Source: Hyphomicrobium sp. MC1
GTDB taxonomy: Bacteria > Pseudomonadota > Alphaproteobacteria > Rhizobiales > Hyphomicrobiaceae
Assembly: GCF_000253295.1 (NCBI RefSeq)
Contig: NC_015717.1
Span: 992,001-1,056,000 of the forward strand
DNA length: 64,000 nucleotides
Direction: 5' to 3'
This document shows, piece after piece, positions 46,887 to 56,031 of this stretch. Every line of letters begins with the position of its first letter. Within the stretch, counting starts at the first letter, position 1. A program made the position numbers and the translations under genes. The notes beneath the pieces were generated by a model, which worked only from the letters and a program-made list of their open reading frames with translations, made no database searches and was not told the origin of the DNA.

Positions 46887-47068
46887 CGTACTGCTGCGTC
46901 CATCGAGGGGCGATTTGTCGATCTTAAATCAAAGCGCGCGGCAGGCCGCGATGGGTTTCAAAGCCTTTGGTTAGCGAGGCGGCGCGATCGGCCGCCAATA
47001 TTCCCAGGTAAAAATTTATTCTCGTAGCGCATCGTGTGTCCCGGCTCCGGGTTCACGTGCGTAGGGTT

Positions 47069-48241
47069 CTACGTCGCGATACGGCCGCCGGATCTGAACA
47101 GGAACGCCGCCGATTGCACACTCCGCAGGCTGGCTTCGCCACGCTCCCATGCTGCGCGCAACAGTCTGCGAACGGGCGGCTCGCCATAGAGCGAAACTTC
47201 GTAAGCTATCGACAGCATCGACAGAACAGCGATCGTCAAAGCAATCCAAGGATTTATTCCAGATCGCACCATCACTCGGATCAAGAAGGCCCCGACGACG
47301 GAATGAATGAGATAAAGCGGATACGTCATCAGCCCCAGGTTCTTGAAGGCATTTTGCAGCCTGGGCGACAATGGTGTGAAGCGCTTGTCGTCTCGGACGA
47401 TCACCAGCATAAACATTATGGTGCCGATCCATACAGCTGCTGGCAGTACCTGCGAAACTGGAACACCGGGGTGAACTTCCCATTTTGCCATATCTCGCGA
47501 ACGGCCGACGATTTCGAGAATGCAGATCGCAAATGCGGAAACCAGGCCGAATACGTTGGGCATTCCCAATGTGCGCCTTGAGAAAAGCCACATCCAGATG
47601 CCGAAAGCGAAAAAACATCCGTATCGGAGCTGCAGCACGTCCGAATACGCCACGATGTGCCAGCCAAGATGGGATCTGTAGGCGTTGGGAAAGAAACTAA
47701 CGGAAATCAGAAATGCCGCCGAGATCGTCGTCAACGCCCACGCCACATGCGTTAGACAATCGAACCGGCTGCTGAGTAGAAGGAAAAAGATGATCGCGTA
47801 AAACACCAATTCCACAGCGAGCGACCAGTAGACGCCATCGACCCATGGTCCGAAAATCCAAAGCGTGATGGAGCGCAAGAATTCTCCGCTAAGGTGACGT
47901 CCCGACACGCCTCCGACGAGAAGCCACGCTGCAACTGTGAAGCAAATGGAAAGCCATGCGGCTGGATAGAGTCTGAGCACCCGGCTTTTGACGAACGCAA
48001 TCGGCGATGAATTGTTGGCGGAATTGGCGATCACAAAGCCGGAAATGACGAAGAATATCTCGACGCCGACCCAGCCGAACGATGTATAGGGCGCAGCCTG
48101 CGGAAAGGACGTCGCGGATGCGAACATTTGGCCGACGACGGAGTTCGTCGACGCCCAATCGTAAAAGCTCAGATGAAAGAGCATGACGCAGAGCGCTGCA
48201 AAAAAGCGGACTGCGTCAAGCGGATATATGTGGGCGCGCAT
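47069..48241 (-). CDS. Acyltransferase 3 family membrane protein
   Basis: This protein has 390 residues from the ATG at 48241 (GGGGGCC upstream). It has about ten membrane segments. The opening IYPLDAVRFFAALCVMLFHLSFY carries the R-x10-H motif of OafA/NodX-type acyltransferases, and EIFFVISGFVIA follows. These proteins move acetyl or succinyl groups onto surface sugars. The product and acceptor are unknown. The C-terminus is basic. No sugar-biosynthesis gene is adjacent. Confidence 0.85.
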   Translation of the reverse strand: MRAHIYPLDAVRFFAALCVMLFHLSFYDWASTNSVVGQMFASATSFPQAAPYTSFGWVGVEIFFVISGFVIANSANNSSPIAFVKSRVLRLYPAAWLSICFTVAAWLLVGGVSGRHLSGEFLRSITLWIFGPWVDGVYWSLAVELVFYAIIFFLLLSSRFDCLTHVAWALTTISAAFLISVSFFPNAYRSHLGWHIVAYSDVLQLRYGCFFAFGIWMWLFSRRTLGMPNVFGLVSAFAICILEIVGRSRDMAKWEVHPGVPVSQVLPAAVWIGTIMFMLVIVRDDKRFTPLSPRLQNAFKNLGLMTYPLYLIHSVVGAFLIRVMVRSGINPWIALTIAVLSMLSIAYEVSLYGEPPVRRLLRAAWERGEASLRSVQSAAFLFRSGGRIAT

Positions 48242-48397
48242 GAAAGGCCCCCGGAATTTGGCTTTTGCGGCCAACTTGAAGGGTAGCGCAAGATTCGGGC
48301 CCTCGACATTCCGCCGAAAAGGCTAATTACGGCGTATACGTTCCGAAAGCTTGCGGCGTGCTACTCCATTCGGAGAGCGATCCGCAGACCGCGTCCG

Positions 48398-49852
48398 TTA
48401 AACATATCGCAGCGTCGTGAACATGCCTGCTGCCATGTGATAGAGCAGATGGCAGTGGAACGCCCACCAGCCGGGATTGTTGGCATCAAACGCGACGACG
48501 ACACGGCCGTTCTCGGGAACGAGGACCGTATCGCGCTTGGCACCAGAAAAGCGCTGGCCGTCGATTTCCACGACCTGGAACGGATGGCCATGAAGGTGCA
48601 TCGGATGCGGCATCGGGTTCTTGTTGATGATGATCAGCTCGACGCGCTCGCCTTGAGCAATGGCAAGCGGCGGCACATCCTTCGTCCAGGGCACGCCGTT
48701 AATCGACCAGACGTAGGTCGCCATATCGCCTGTCAGGTTGATGGTGTGGACGCGATCAGGCTTGCGAGGGGCGAGCGGATCGAGTGCTTTCAGATTGCGT
48801 TCCAGATCGAGCGTCAATGCGGGTGAAGGCTGTGCAGCCTGATCGGGAATGCGCGAGACGGTTGCCGCACCTGCCGAGAGCACGATGCCGGTCTGCTTTG
48901 CCGCGCCTTCGAGGATGGCAAGAACGGGATGCGCTGCGGCGCCGGCCGGTATCGTAAGCTCGATATCGAGGCGTTGCGCGACCGCTATCGGGAAACGCTG
49001 TCCCGATACGGGCTGGATGCGCAAGCCATCGACGGCAATCAGTTTGCCGGAGAGTGCGCCGAGATCGAGGTGAAAATTGCTCATCGACGAGCCGTTGATG
49101 ACGCGCAGCAAGACGCGTCCGCCGGGTTCTACCTTAATCACCTCGGGATCGGCCAGCGTGCGGTCGTTGGCGAGAAACGCGTCATACGTTACGTCGTTGA
49201 GGTCCGGCACTGCGTGCGCACCGGTTTTGCCCATCTGCATGCCGGGCGTCGACATGTCCTTCATGTCCATGCCGGACATATCCATACCACGCATCGCCAT
49301 TCCGCTCATGTTGCCCGGCTTGCGCAGGGATGCGTAAATCTCTTCAGGCGACTTGAAGCTGAAGTCGTGCAGCATCAGCACGACCTCCTGCTGGTCTTTC
49401 GTATCGCGCTGGTCGTGGATGATGAGCGGCGCCGTCATCAGAAGTTGTTCCTGGAAGCCTTGATGCGAGTGCATCCAGAAAGTGCCGCCAAAATTCAGCG
49501 AAAAATCGTAGTCGGCGCTGCCGCCAGGCGGAATGGCGGGGGATGAGATGCCGGGGACGCCATCCTGCTGCCAGGGTGGGGTCAAGCCGTGCCAGTGAAT
49601 GAGGCTCGGCTTGTCGATCTGGTTCTCGACGCGCACGCGAAAGCGCTCGCCAATCCCGGTCGTCAATCCGCTTACGCCGTTTGGCTGGGCGATGCGATAA
49701 ACCGAGGCGGACTTGCCATTCATATCGATTTCACGTCGCTGCAACCTTAAGACCGTAGCGGGCGTTTCGGCAGCAAAGGTCGGCGTGCGGAGCAAGCCAG
49801 CCGCGGCAGTTGCCAGAGCCGATGTGATGACCGTGCGGCGATTGAGGAGCAT
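48398..49852 (-). CDS. Multicopper oxidase with Met-rich insert
   Basis: This 484-residue exported oxidase has a Tat-type signal (NRRTVITSALATAAAGLLRT). Copper-site motifs are complete: HWHG, HSHQGF, HPMHLHGH and HCHLLYHMAAGM, the last holding the type 1 axial Met. Around residues 180-205 lies a Met-rich stretch (MSGMAMRGMDMSGMDMKDM), as in CopA/CueO-like cuprous oxidases that protect against copper. No copB, copC or cueR lies next to it. It likely oxidises Cu(I) in the periplasm; other substrates are possible. Confidence 0.9.
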   Translation of the reverse strand: MLLNRRTVITSALATAAAGLLRTPTFAAETPATVLRLQRREIDMNGKSASVYRIAQPNGVSGLTTGIGERFRVRVENQIDKPSLIHWHGLTPPWQQDGVPGISSPAIPPGGSADYDFSLNFGGTFWMHSHQGFQEQLLMTAPLIIHDQRDTKDQQEVVLMLHDFSFKSPEEIYASLRKPGNMSGMAMRGMDMSGMDMKDMSTPGMQMGKTGAHAVPDLNDVTYDAFLANDRTLADPEVIKVEPGGRVLLRVINGSSMSNFHLDLGALSGKLIAVDGLRIQPVSGQRFPIAVAQRLDIELTIPAGAAAHPVLAILEGAAKQTGIVLSAGAATVSRIPDQAAQPSPALTLDLERNLKALDPLAPRKPDRVHTINLTGDMATYVWSINGVPWTKDVPPLAIAQGERVELIIINKNPMPHPMHLHGHPFQVVEIDGQRFSGAKRDTVLVPENGRVVVAFDANNPGWWAFHCHLLYHMAAGMFTTLRYV

Positions 49853-50006
49853 GGCATTTCTCGTGAAGGCAGCAATACGAAGCTCGTTCGCGAGTTTGCC
49901 AAATGTGCGAACGATTACTCAATAGCCTCGTATAGATCGGCGATCCGCGGTTTTGACATGAAACAATCGTCCGTGTGGGCGTGGGGCTGCATCGGGTTGA
50001 TTGCCA

Positions 50007-50387
50007 TTATTTCCAGAGCCCCAGGTCTTCGTAGCGGTCTTCCGGAATTTCGGTCCCGAGATCGTACGTAAAGGATGTGGCTGTCATCTGGTTTTCGCCA
50101 ACCGTGCAGGTGAACTTGAGCCGGTACCAGTGGCCGTCGGCTCGAACGGCCGCGCCCTTGGCGACTACGGTAGCACCGTCGAATGTCGCTCGGGAAAGAA
50201 TGCTCGTTTTCAGCCGGTCGATCTTTTTCAGTTTTTTGGCGCGCTTGAGCGTGTCCATGCCGCGCAGAATGCACGCCTGATGCGCACGTTCTTCAGGTTC
50301 GAGCTTCATCAGCGTCTTGTCCATGGACGCCGCAGATGCCGGCGTAATCAAGCCGATGAGTGCCAATAGTCGCAACCACAGATGCAT
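50007..50387 (-). CDS. DUF930 domain protein
   Basis: This protein has 126 residues from the ATG at 50387 (GGGAGGGG upstream). A signal peptide (LRLLALIGLITPASA) precedes the DUF930 core: LEPEERAHQACILRGMDTL, ADGHWYRLKFTCTVGENQM and IPEDRYEDLGLWK. The two cysteines probably pair in the periplasm. The family is confined largely to Hyphomicrobiales; no function is known. It diverges from the histidine kinase gene. Confidence 0.8.
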   Translation of the reverse strand: MHLWLRLLALIGLITPASAASMDKTLMKLEPEERAHQACILRGMDTLKRAKKLKKIDRLKTSILSRATFDGATVVAKGAAVRADGHWYRLKFTCTVGENQMTATSFTYDLGTEIPEDRYEDLGLWK

Positions 50388-50635
50388 TTCCCCTCCCTCG
50401 TCGCGCGTCACGCTGCGGACGGACCCGACTTAACGCCCCTCGTCGCTGGCGTCAAAAAAGTTATGCCGGCACGGGGCGTAGTGTGGACAGGGCTCTCGTG
50501 GCTTCGGGAAGGGAAAATCCGACGCTGATCGGCGTTAACGCGGCTGGGGCGCCCTCGGTTGCATTGCGGGACGATTGTTCGAACGGTCTATATGAGCACT
50601 TGAACGATTTCGGCCGCCGGTGCGTATTAATCCGC

Positions 50636-51649
50636 ATGGATACATGGGTCGCTACTATTCACCGGGCTGCGCTTGCTGCTCGCACCATTCCGAAGGTGCT
50701 GCGCTACGCAATCACAGTGCTTCTCGTGGCGCTAACGGTTTTGGTGCAACTCGCGTTGGATGGCTCAACGGTCGATCGATATCCGTTTCTGACCTTCATT
50801 CCCGTCGTATTCGTTTGCGGGATGTTGTTCGACCGTGGGAACGGATTTCTTGCGACCATATTGAGCGCGATGGCCTGCGTCTTCTTTTTTCTGTCGCCAC
50901 ACCATTCGCTCGACATTCTGCAGGCACGCGATCAAGGCGGATTGGTCCTTTTTATCGTCATCGGTTTTGCGATTTCGTCCGTTGTCGAAGCCCTTCATAG
51001 CGGGCTTGTGGCGCTGGCGATGGAAAAAGAGGAGGCGCGCGATACTGTCCGGGATCGCGATTTGCTGCTGAATGAGCTTGCTCATCGCACGCGCAATGAC
51101 TTTGCCAATGTCGTGACGTTGCTCAATCTTCAGTCTCGGTCCGCCAACCCCGAGGCGCGTGAGGCGCTGGCATCCGCGGCGGAACGTGTTCAGACGATTG
51201 CGCGGGTGCATCGCCGATTGGAGCTTCAAAACGATCGGGTCGTCGTCGATACCCGGGCGTATATCGGCGAGCTGTGCGCCGATCTTCGCCTCTCGCGGCT
51301 GGCGATGCGGCCAATCGCGCTCGATTGCGAGGTCGAAAGCCATTCGATTAGCCTGGAAAAGGCTGTGCCGCTTGGGCTGATCATCAACGAGTCTGTTACC
51401 AACGCCTGCAAGCACGCGTTTCCAGAACAGCGCCAAGGGCATATTACGGTCTATTTTCGACGCGTCGGATTGGAGTACACGCTCACCATCGCGGACAACG
51501 GCGTGGGAAGCGAAACCGTCACGAACGGCGGGATCGGCAACCGTCTGATGGGCATGCTCGCAGCTCAGCTCAATGGCGATCTTTCGTTTGAGCCGAGGTC
51601 GCCGGGCATGGCCGTGGTCGTCGTCATTCCTGTCAAAACAGAGAAATAA
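50636..51649 (+). CDS. HisKA_2/DUF4118 sensor histidine kinase
   Basis: This 337-residue membrane kinase starts at the ATG at 50636, though a good ribosome site is lacking and the frame is open upstream. Three or four membrane helices (about residues 22-120) form the DUF4118 sensor. The H-box is ELAHRTRNDFANV, with H150 as phosphoacceptor; it belongs to the HWE/HisKA_2 type. The ATPase domain shows NESVTNACKHAF (N-box) and IADNGVG (G1). No response regulator is adjacent, so it is an orphan here; general stress response or light/oxygen sensing are typical roles of this group. Confidence 0.88.
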   Translation: MDTWVATIHRAALAARTIPKVLRYAITVLLVALTVLVQLALDGSTVDRYPFLTFIPVVFVCGMLFDRGNGFLATILSAMACVFFFLSPHHSLDILQARDQGGLVLFIVIGFAISSVVEALHSGLVALAMEKEEARDTVRDRDLLLNELAHRTRNDFANVVTLLNLQSRSANPEAREALASAAERVQTIARVHRRLELQNDRVVVDTRAYIGELCADLRLSRLAMRPIALDCEVESHSISLEKAVPLGLIINESVTNACKHAFPEQRQGHITVYFRRVGLEYTLTIADNGVGSETVTNGGIGNRLMGMLAAQLNGDLSFEPRSPGMAVVVVIPVKTEK

Positions 51650-51654
51650 AAATT

Positions 51655-51688
51655 CCCAAAAAAAGAGGCAGCGCTTGCGCGCCGCCTC
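51655..51688 (-). terminator. Terminator of small His-rich gene
   Basis: On the minus strand GAGGC, GGCGC, loop, GCGCT, GCCTC forms a stem with one internal mismatch, followed by TTTTTTTGGG. It lies about 30 bases past the stop codon at 51717 and may also serve the convergent kinase gene. Confidence 0.8.
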
Positions 51689-51716
51689 AAGAACTGAGTT
51701 TCGGATTGACCGAAGC

Positions 51717-51905
51717 TCAGCGCCACCAGCAGTGGCGGTGGCCGTGGCGCCATACGCAATGGCGATGGCGATGATAGTAGCCCGTCTTCTGAACGAGGCT
51801 TGAGCCGTGAATGCCGTCGAGCGCAGCGACGCTCGGAGCGGCATTTGCGATTTGAGAGCCCAGAGCGAATGTCGCCACTGTGGCGACTGCCAGAAAAAAC
51901 TTCAT
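51717..51905 (-). CDS. Small secreted His/Trp-rich protein
   Basis: This protein has 62 residues from the ATG at 51905 (GAGGAG 6 bases upstream). A signal peptide (MKFFLAVATVATFALGSQIA) precedes a short mature part ending YYHRHRHCVWRHGHRHCWWR, with two cysteines and many His/Arg. This composition suits metal binding or polyanion contact. Several Hyphomicrobiales carry such peptides; function unknown. It lies convergent with the kinase gene. Confidence 0.65.
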   Translation of the reverse strand: MKFFLAVATVATFALGSQIANAAPSVAALDGIHGSSLVQKTGYYHRHRHCVWRHGHRHCWWR

Positions 51906-52214
51906 GATTTTCTCCTCAATTGATCCCGTCGAGACAGCCTGGAGCGCGCTGCTTGCGAGATGCCCCGCCAACGCAGATCCAAGTGTGTGTCGGCTGCGAT
52001 CTAGTCCCACCCAATGAAATATTTCGTGCGACGGCGCGAAGCTAAACCGAAGCGGTAAGGAGGAGGTACTTACCCTTTTGTAAAGTCGATTTCGTTCTGC
52101 GGGCAGAGGCGGAGAGACGCGCGCTCATTGTGGCGGTCGGAAAGGCCGACCGCTTTCGTTCATCGTTCTGCCGCAGATATAAGGCGCGCTCTCTCGCACT
52201 CGCGAACGCCCAAC
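51906..52214. other. Gene-free stretch
   Basis: These 309 bases separate the His-rich gene and usg. No frame or strong hairpin stands out. Promoter elements for the minus-strand His-rich gene should lie here, but I cannot pick a convincing pair. Confidence 0.4.
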
Positions 52215-52502
52215 TCAATGCAGCTTCAATTCCGATCCAATGAGCCGTAATTCGCGCGGCCTTATTAATTCGGAATGGGCTACGGTCACGCGATAAAGTT
52301 TGCCTTCGAGCTTGGCGACCCAGAAATCGAGGAACGATTTGAGTTTCGGAAAACGCGGCGCGGCGTCGTATTCCTGCCAGATATAGCTTTGCAGCAGCGA
52401 AGGATGGTCCGGAAGACGGTAGAGGATTTCAGCGGTCGTCAGGCTGAACCCTGCAAGTTGAGCCCGGAAACCGTTATCGCAAGACATTTCCCGTTCGGTC
52501 AC
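52215..52502 (-). CDS. usg: Usg family protein
   Basis: This protein has 95 residues from GTG at 52502, where AAGGAG lies 8 bases upstream. It matches the alphaproteobacterial Usg family: AGFSLTTAEILYRLPDHPSL, LQSYIWQEYDAAPRFPKL, FLDFWVAKLEGKLYRVTVAH. The name comes from early annotation beside trp genes; the family is small, soluble, conserved and without known function. Neighbours here are a His-rich peptide gene and marC, not trp genes. Confidence 0.85.
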   Translation of the reverse strand: MTEREMSCDNGFRAQLAGFSLTTAEILYRLPDHPSLLQSYIWQEYDAAPRFPKLKSFLDFWVAKLEGKLYRVTVAHSELIRPRELRLIGSELKLH

Positions 52503-52726
52503 GTAGCAATCTCCTTTGAATTAGGTGATTGGGCGCCCTCCCTAGAATGATGATGATCAAGTGAGATTCGTTCCTTGTCCATTGCGAAGATGTGCGAAAA
52601 TACATTGCTAGCAAACGCATTATTCGAGTGCTGGCGGTTTCTGCCGAAGTGCTGTGCGGACCGCTGACTGGATGTGCGTCAACGGCTGTGCCGATGGCTG
52701 TTTCGATTGGAAGGTAGCGTCGCCGG

Positions 52727-53374
52727 ATGCTTGAGATTGCCCTCAAAAGTTTCACGACGTTCTTTGCAACGGTCGGTCCAATCGAAGCCGCGGTGTTATT
52801 TGCGACGCTGACGCCAAAGATGGCCTATGCCGAGCGTCAAGCGATTGCGGTGCGGGCGACGCTGATCGCCTCCGGTATTTTGGCGTTCTTTACGCTGCTG
52901 GGTGGTCCGATCCTCAGCCAGCTCGGCGTATCACTGGCGGCGCTGCAGGCGGCGGGCGGCGTGATCCTGCTCTTGATTGCGCTCGACATGATTTTTGCGC
53001 GGCCGGGCGGATCGATAAAACTTACGGCTCCGGAAGGTGCGGAAGCACAATCGCGCGATGACGTTGCGGTTTTTCCTCTGGCGACGCCGTTGCTCGCAGG
53101 ACCTGGCGCAATGAGCGCAGGTATCCTGCTGGCCGCCAACGTCCACGGCGAGCCGCTGGGGTTGGCTGTCGTCGCCATCACCCTTGTCGTGGTGATGATC
53201 ATCACGCTGGTCCTGCTGATGATGGCCAATCAACTCAACCACGTCCTCGGTATCACGGCGCAACGGGTGCTCATTCGCGTGTTCGGAATTCTGCTGGCGG
53301 CGATTGCGGTGCAGGCGCTGTTCAATGGCATCCTGGCGTCGGGGCTGATCCCGGCTGCAGCCAAGCTTTCTTAG
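52727..53374 (+). CDS. MarC family membrane protein
   Basis: This 215-residue protein has six membrane helices. MarC motifs are TTFFATVGPIEAAVLFATLT near the start, ILLLIALDMIFA, and FPLATPLLAGPGAMSAGILL in the second half. The family was once linked to multiple antibiotic resistance, a link later withdrawn; its transport substrate is unknown. Start is ATG at 52727. A 224-base intergenic region separates it from the divergent usg gene. Confidence 0.9.
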   Translation: MLEIALKSFTTFFATVGPIEAAVLFATLTPKMAYAERQAIAVRATLIASGILAFFTLLGGPILSQLGVSLAALQAAGGVILLLIALDMIFARPGGSIKLTAPEGAEAQSRDDVAVFPLATPLLAGPGAMSAGILLAANVHGEPLGLAVVAITLVVVMIITLVLLMMANQLNHVLGITAQRVLIRVFGILLAAIAVQALFNGILASGLIPAAAKLS

Positions 53375-53501
53375 AGACCTCGGCAACCCGAGCGGCTTCA
53401 AAAGCTGGCGGCCGTTAGGGCGCCTTTAACGCCTGGCTGTTTCAATCCCGGACAACTGTTGAACTTGCGTAGCGTTTGTTGCGTTGACGAAGGCGTATGT
53501 G

Positions 53502-53912
53502 ATGTCCGCGTTTTCTTTTCACCGTCCGGCGGCTCCGTCCGTGCGCGCGGTGCTTGCATCTTTTGCAGCCGGAGCGGCAGCTCTTTCGGCGGGCGGATGC
53601 GCCAATACAGGCAACGGCTATTCCGCGAGTGCGACGCCGACGGCTTACGTTGCGCAGGGGCCGGCCGTGCAGATGGAGAGTGATGGTTTGCCGGTGCAGG
53701 CCGCACCTGCAGCAACGATCCGGCAATTGCCGGACGATCCGAGCCAGCCGTTCAGCCCGAACTACGGCGGGGCAAATCCGGCGAGCACGATTTCGCCGAA
53801 CCCGACGGTCAAGGCGTCGAACGATGTGCCGCCGTTCAAGCAGGCTATTCCGTATGACCTGCCGCCGACGTTCCGCAGACAGCTCGTGGCGGCGGTCGAC
53901 GCTGCCGGTTGA
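53502..53912 (+). CDS. Secreted Pro-rich protein, possible truncated L,D-transpeptidase
   Basis: This protein has 136 residues from the ATG at 53502, with GAAGGCG upstream; TTG at 53484 is an alternative. A signal or weak lipobox segment (SFAAGAAALSAGGC) is followed by low-complexity, Pro/Ser/Ala-rich sequence and the ending AIPYDLPPTFRRQLV. That ending resembles the N-terminal linker of YkuD-type L,D-transpeptidases, just before their catalytic domain, yet the frame stops within ten residues. Either it is a truncated gene or a free-standing small protein. No catalytic Cys-His is present. Confidence 0.5.
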   Translation: MSAFSFHRPAAPSVRAVLASFAAGAAALSAGGCANTGNGYSASATPTAYVAQGPAVQMESDGLPVQAAPAATIRQLPDDPSQPFSPNYGGANPASTISPNPTVKASNDVPPFKQAIPYDLPPTFRRQLVAAVDAAG

Positions 53913-53952
53913 TTGGGATGTGGACTTTCGCGCCGTGTGCTAAGGCGCAGGG

Positions 53953-54492
53953 ATGTCCGAGACCGTTTCGATTTGCCGATACCGCGATATCGATCTGACG
54001 CCTGAAAGGGTGGCCGAGATCGACCGCATCTTTTTTGAATCGAGCAATACGAAAACGTTTCCGAGCGACGCAGCACGAGCTGCGTTCCGCGAGCGGTGGC
54101 TGGGACGTTATCTGGTCCACGATCCGGCGTTTGCATATTTGGCGCGGGATGGCGGCGGCAGGATCATCGGCTATCTCGTCGGCGCGATCGACGATCCGGC
54201 GAAGACGCCGCGGTTTGCCGATATTCCGTATTTCGCGATGCTCGGCGCGCAGACGAAGCGCTATCCGGCGCATCTCCACGTCAACATCAGCCCCGAGTTT
54301 CGCAATCGAGGGATCGGGGGGCGGCTGATTAGTTGTTTTATCGTCGATGCCCAGGCGGCGGGTGTGCCCGGCGTGCACGTCGTGACGAGCGTGGGGGCTG
54401 CGAACGTCAGCTTCTACAATCGGAACGGCTTTGAGGAGGTGGCGCGGGCCGGGCCGGATGGTAGCCTCGTCTTCTTGGCGCGCAGCTTGTGA
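53953..54492 (+). CDS. GNAT N-acetyltransferase
   Basis: This 179-residue GNAT protein carries AYLARDGGGRIIGYLVGAID, HLHVNISPEFRNRGIGGRLI with the acetyl-CoA motif (Q/R-x-x-G-I-G in RNRGIG), and a C-terminal VTSVGAANVSFYNRNGFEEV, the usual last strand-helix. It starts at ATG 53953, 40 bases after the preceding gene, likely co-transcribed. It ends near an inverted repeat. Substrate unknown. Confidence 0.85.
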   Translation: MSETVSICRYRDIDLTPERVAEIDRIFFESSNTKTFPSDAARAAFRERWLGRYLVHDPAFAYLARDGGGRIIGYLVGAIDDPAKTPRFADIPYFAMLGAQTKRYPAHLHVNISPEFRNRGIGGRLISCFIVDAQAAGVPGVHVVTSVGAANVSFYNRNGFEEVARAGPDGSLVFLARSL

Positions 54493-54510
54493 AAATTGGG
54501 ATTTGAAAGC

Positions 54511-54554
54511 CTTTCCGGCCGCCGACTAAGCGGTACAAACAGGCGGCCGGAAAG
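54511..54554. repeat. 13-base inverted repeat
   Basis: CTTTCCGGCCGCC (54511-54523) and GGCGGCCGGAAAG (54542-54554) are perfect complements, with an 18-base loop. It lies between the convergent GNAT and bactofilin genes and may act as a terminator, though neither side has a real T-run. Confidence 0.6.
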
Positions 54555-54620
54555 GTGAAGTTAAGCCCTCTGGGGGAAGGGCCTCTGGGGGTTTGGGGTC
54601 GTGTAAACTTTTGTGATCTC

Positions 54621-55160
54621 TCAGTTCGGCAATTCAGGCGGCTGCGCTGGGATGACAAAGCCGATTGGCTCCGCCTTGATTTCTGCCGTGCGCGGATCGT
54701 CTTTGGTGCGGCGCGACTTGCCTTCGAACAAGGCGCCCTGTTCGATCGACAGCGACTGATGGAAAATGTCGCCTTCGACCTGGCTGGTGGTCTGCAGCAT
54801 CACGCGCTTGCCGCGGACGGTTCCGACGACGTGGCCGCGGACGATGACTTCATCTCCGGTGATGCTGCCTCTTATCGTGGCTTCCTCGCCGATGACGACA
54901 TTGCTGCCTTCGATGTCGCCTTCGACGATGCCGTCGATTTGGACTTCACCTTTGCAGATGAGATTGCCGGTGATGGTGAGGTCGGCGCCAATCACCGAGA
55001 CCGATTTCGGACCCTCGGCGGCGGCGCGGGGAACGGTCAGGAATGGACGGGGCTGAAACACCGGGGCGGGAGGCGTCGGCGTGGCCGTTTCAGATGTAGC
55101 GGATGCCAGCGTCGGGGACTTCGACAACTCAGGCTCGGAACGGCGGAAATTTGGCAACAT
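54621..55160 (-). CDS. Bactofilin (second copy)
   Basis: This bactofilin has 179 residues from the ATG at 55160 (GAGGGAAG upstream); a GTG 21 bases earlier is less likely. A Pro/Ser/Thr-rich N-terminus (about 1-50) precedes the beta-helix: VSVIGADLTITGNLICKGEV, VEGDIEGSNVVIGEEATIRG, VGTVRGKRVMLQTTSQVEGD. Its basic and Pro-rich C-tail (after FEGKSRRTK) differs from the copy at 22730, which suggests different partners. Bactofilins scaffold wall enzymes and stalk structures; a prosthecate lifestyle is compatible. Confidence 0.9.
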   Translation of the reverse strand: MLPNFRRSEPELSKSPTLASATSETATPTPPAPVFQPRPFLTVPRAAAEGPKSVSVIGADLTITGNLICKGEVQIDGIVEGDIEGSNVVIGEEATIRGSITGDEVIVRGHVVGTVRGKRVMLQTTSQVEGDIFHQSLSIEQGALFEGKSRRTKDDPRTAEIKAEPIGFVIPAQPPELPN

Positions 55161-55396
55161 GCTCGGACTTCCCTCTGACACAACTTAAGCAACAATCCGC
55201 ACCCGAAACGACTCAACGCATCACATCATCGCTTTGCGACGAGCGCGTTTGATTCGCGTAGCACTTTTCCAACGTTGGTCCACCGTGTCGCCCGAGGCTT
55301 TCCACCGGAAATTCCCCGGCGCGACGTCGCAAGGCACTCTCTTGAGCGAGAAGTGTGGCGGAAGATCAACGGTCGTAATGATTATGCGCAGTATGG

Positions 55397-55864
55397 TTAT
55401 ATTTTGAGCGCGCGCACGGCCGCCAGAACTTCTTCGGCATGTCCCGGTATCTTCACCTTGCGCCAGCTTTTGACGACCTTGCCGCTGCCGTCGATGAGGA
55501 ACGTCGAACGCTCGATTCCCATGTATTTGCGCCCGTACATCGATTTTTCGACCCATACGCCATAGGCTTGAGCGACCTCTTTCTGCTCGTCGGCGAGCAG
55601 GCGGATGGACAACTCGTGTTTCGCCTTGAACTTCTGGTGTTTGGTCGGGCTGTCGGGTGAAATGCCGAGCAGCTCTGCTCCGGCCGCGGCGAAATCGTCG
55701 GCGAGGCAGGTGAAGTCCTTGGCCTCCTGTGTGCAGCCCGAGGTGTCGTCCTTGGGATAGAAATAAACGACCACCGGGTGGCCCTTGAGCTTGGAGAGGC
55801 GGACCTTTTCCCCAGTGTCGTCGGGAAGCGTGAAGTCGGGCGCCTTTTTGCCGTCCTCGATCAT
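55397..55864 (-). CDS. bcp: Thioredoxin-dependent peroxiredoxin, Bcp/PrxQ type
   Basis: This 155-residue thiol peroxidase reduces peroxides. The start GDKAPDFTLPDD-like segment reads GKKAPDFTLPDD, and the active site is YFYPKDDTSGCTQEAKDFTC, with peroxidatic Cys in SGCT. The usual Pro before Gly is Ser. A second Cys nine residues on could resolve it, a spacing unlike the C-x4-C of E. coli Bcp. Other conserved parts are GISPDSPTKHQKF and GIERSTFLID. The gene diverges from the AsmA-like gene. Confidence 0.93.
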   Translation of the reverse strand: MIEDGKKAPDFTLPDDTGEKVRLSKLKGHPVVVYFYPKDDTSGCTQEAKDFTCLADDFAAAGAELLGISPDSPTKHQKFKAKHELSIRLLADEQKEVAQAYGVWVEKSMYGRKYMGIERSTFLIDGSGKVVKSWRKVKIPGHAEEVLAAVRALKI

Positions 55865-56031
55865 CTTGAAAGTGCCTTTCTTTTGTCGTTTTTGACCCTT
55901 GTAGCTGGCTTTATGCCTGAGAGGGGGCCAGAGAGTTTAGACCTTCTATTGAAAGCATTTTCTGTTCGTTCCGAGCTACAGTACGGGTGACCGGCCCGCA
56001 ACTGGCCGGTTGGGGGTTTTGAGGAGCGGAG

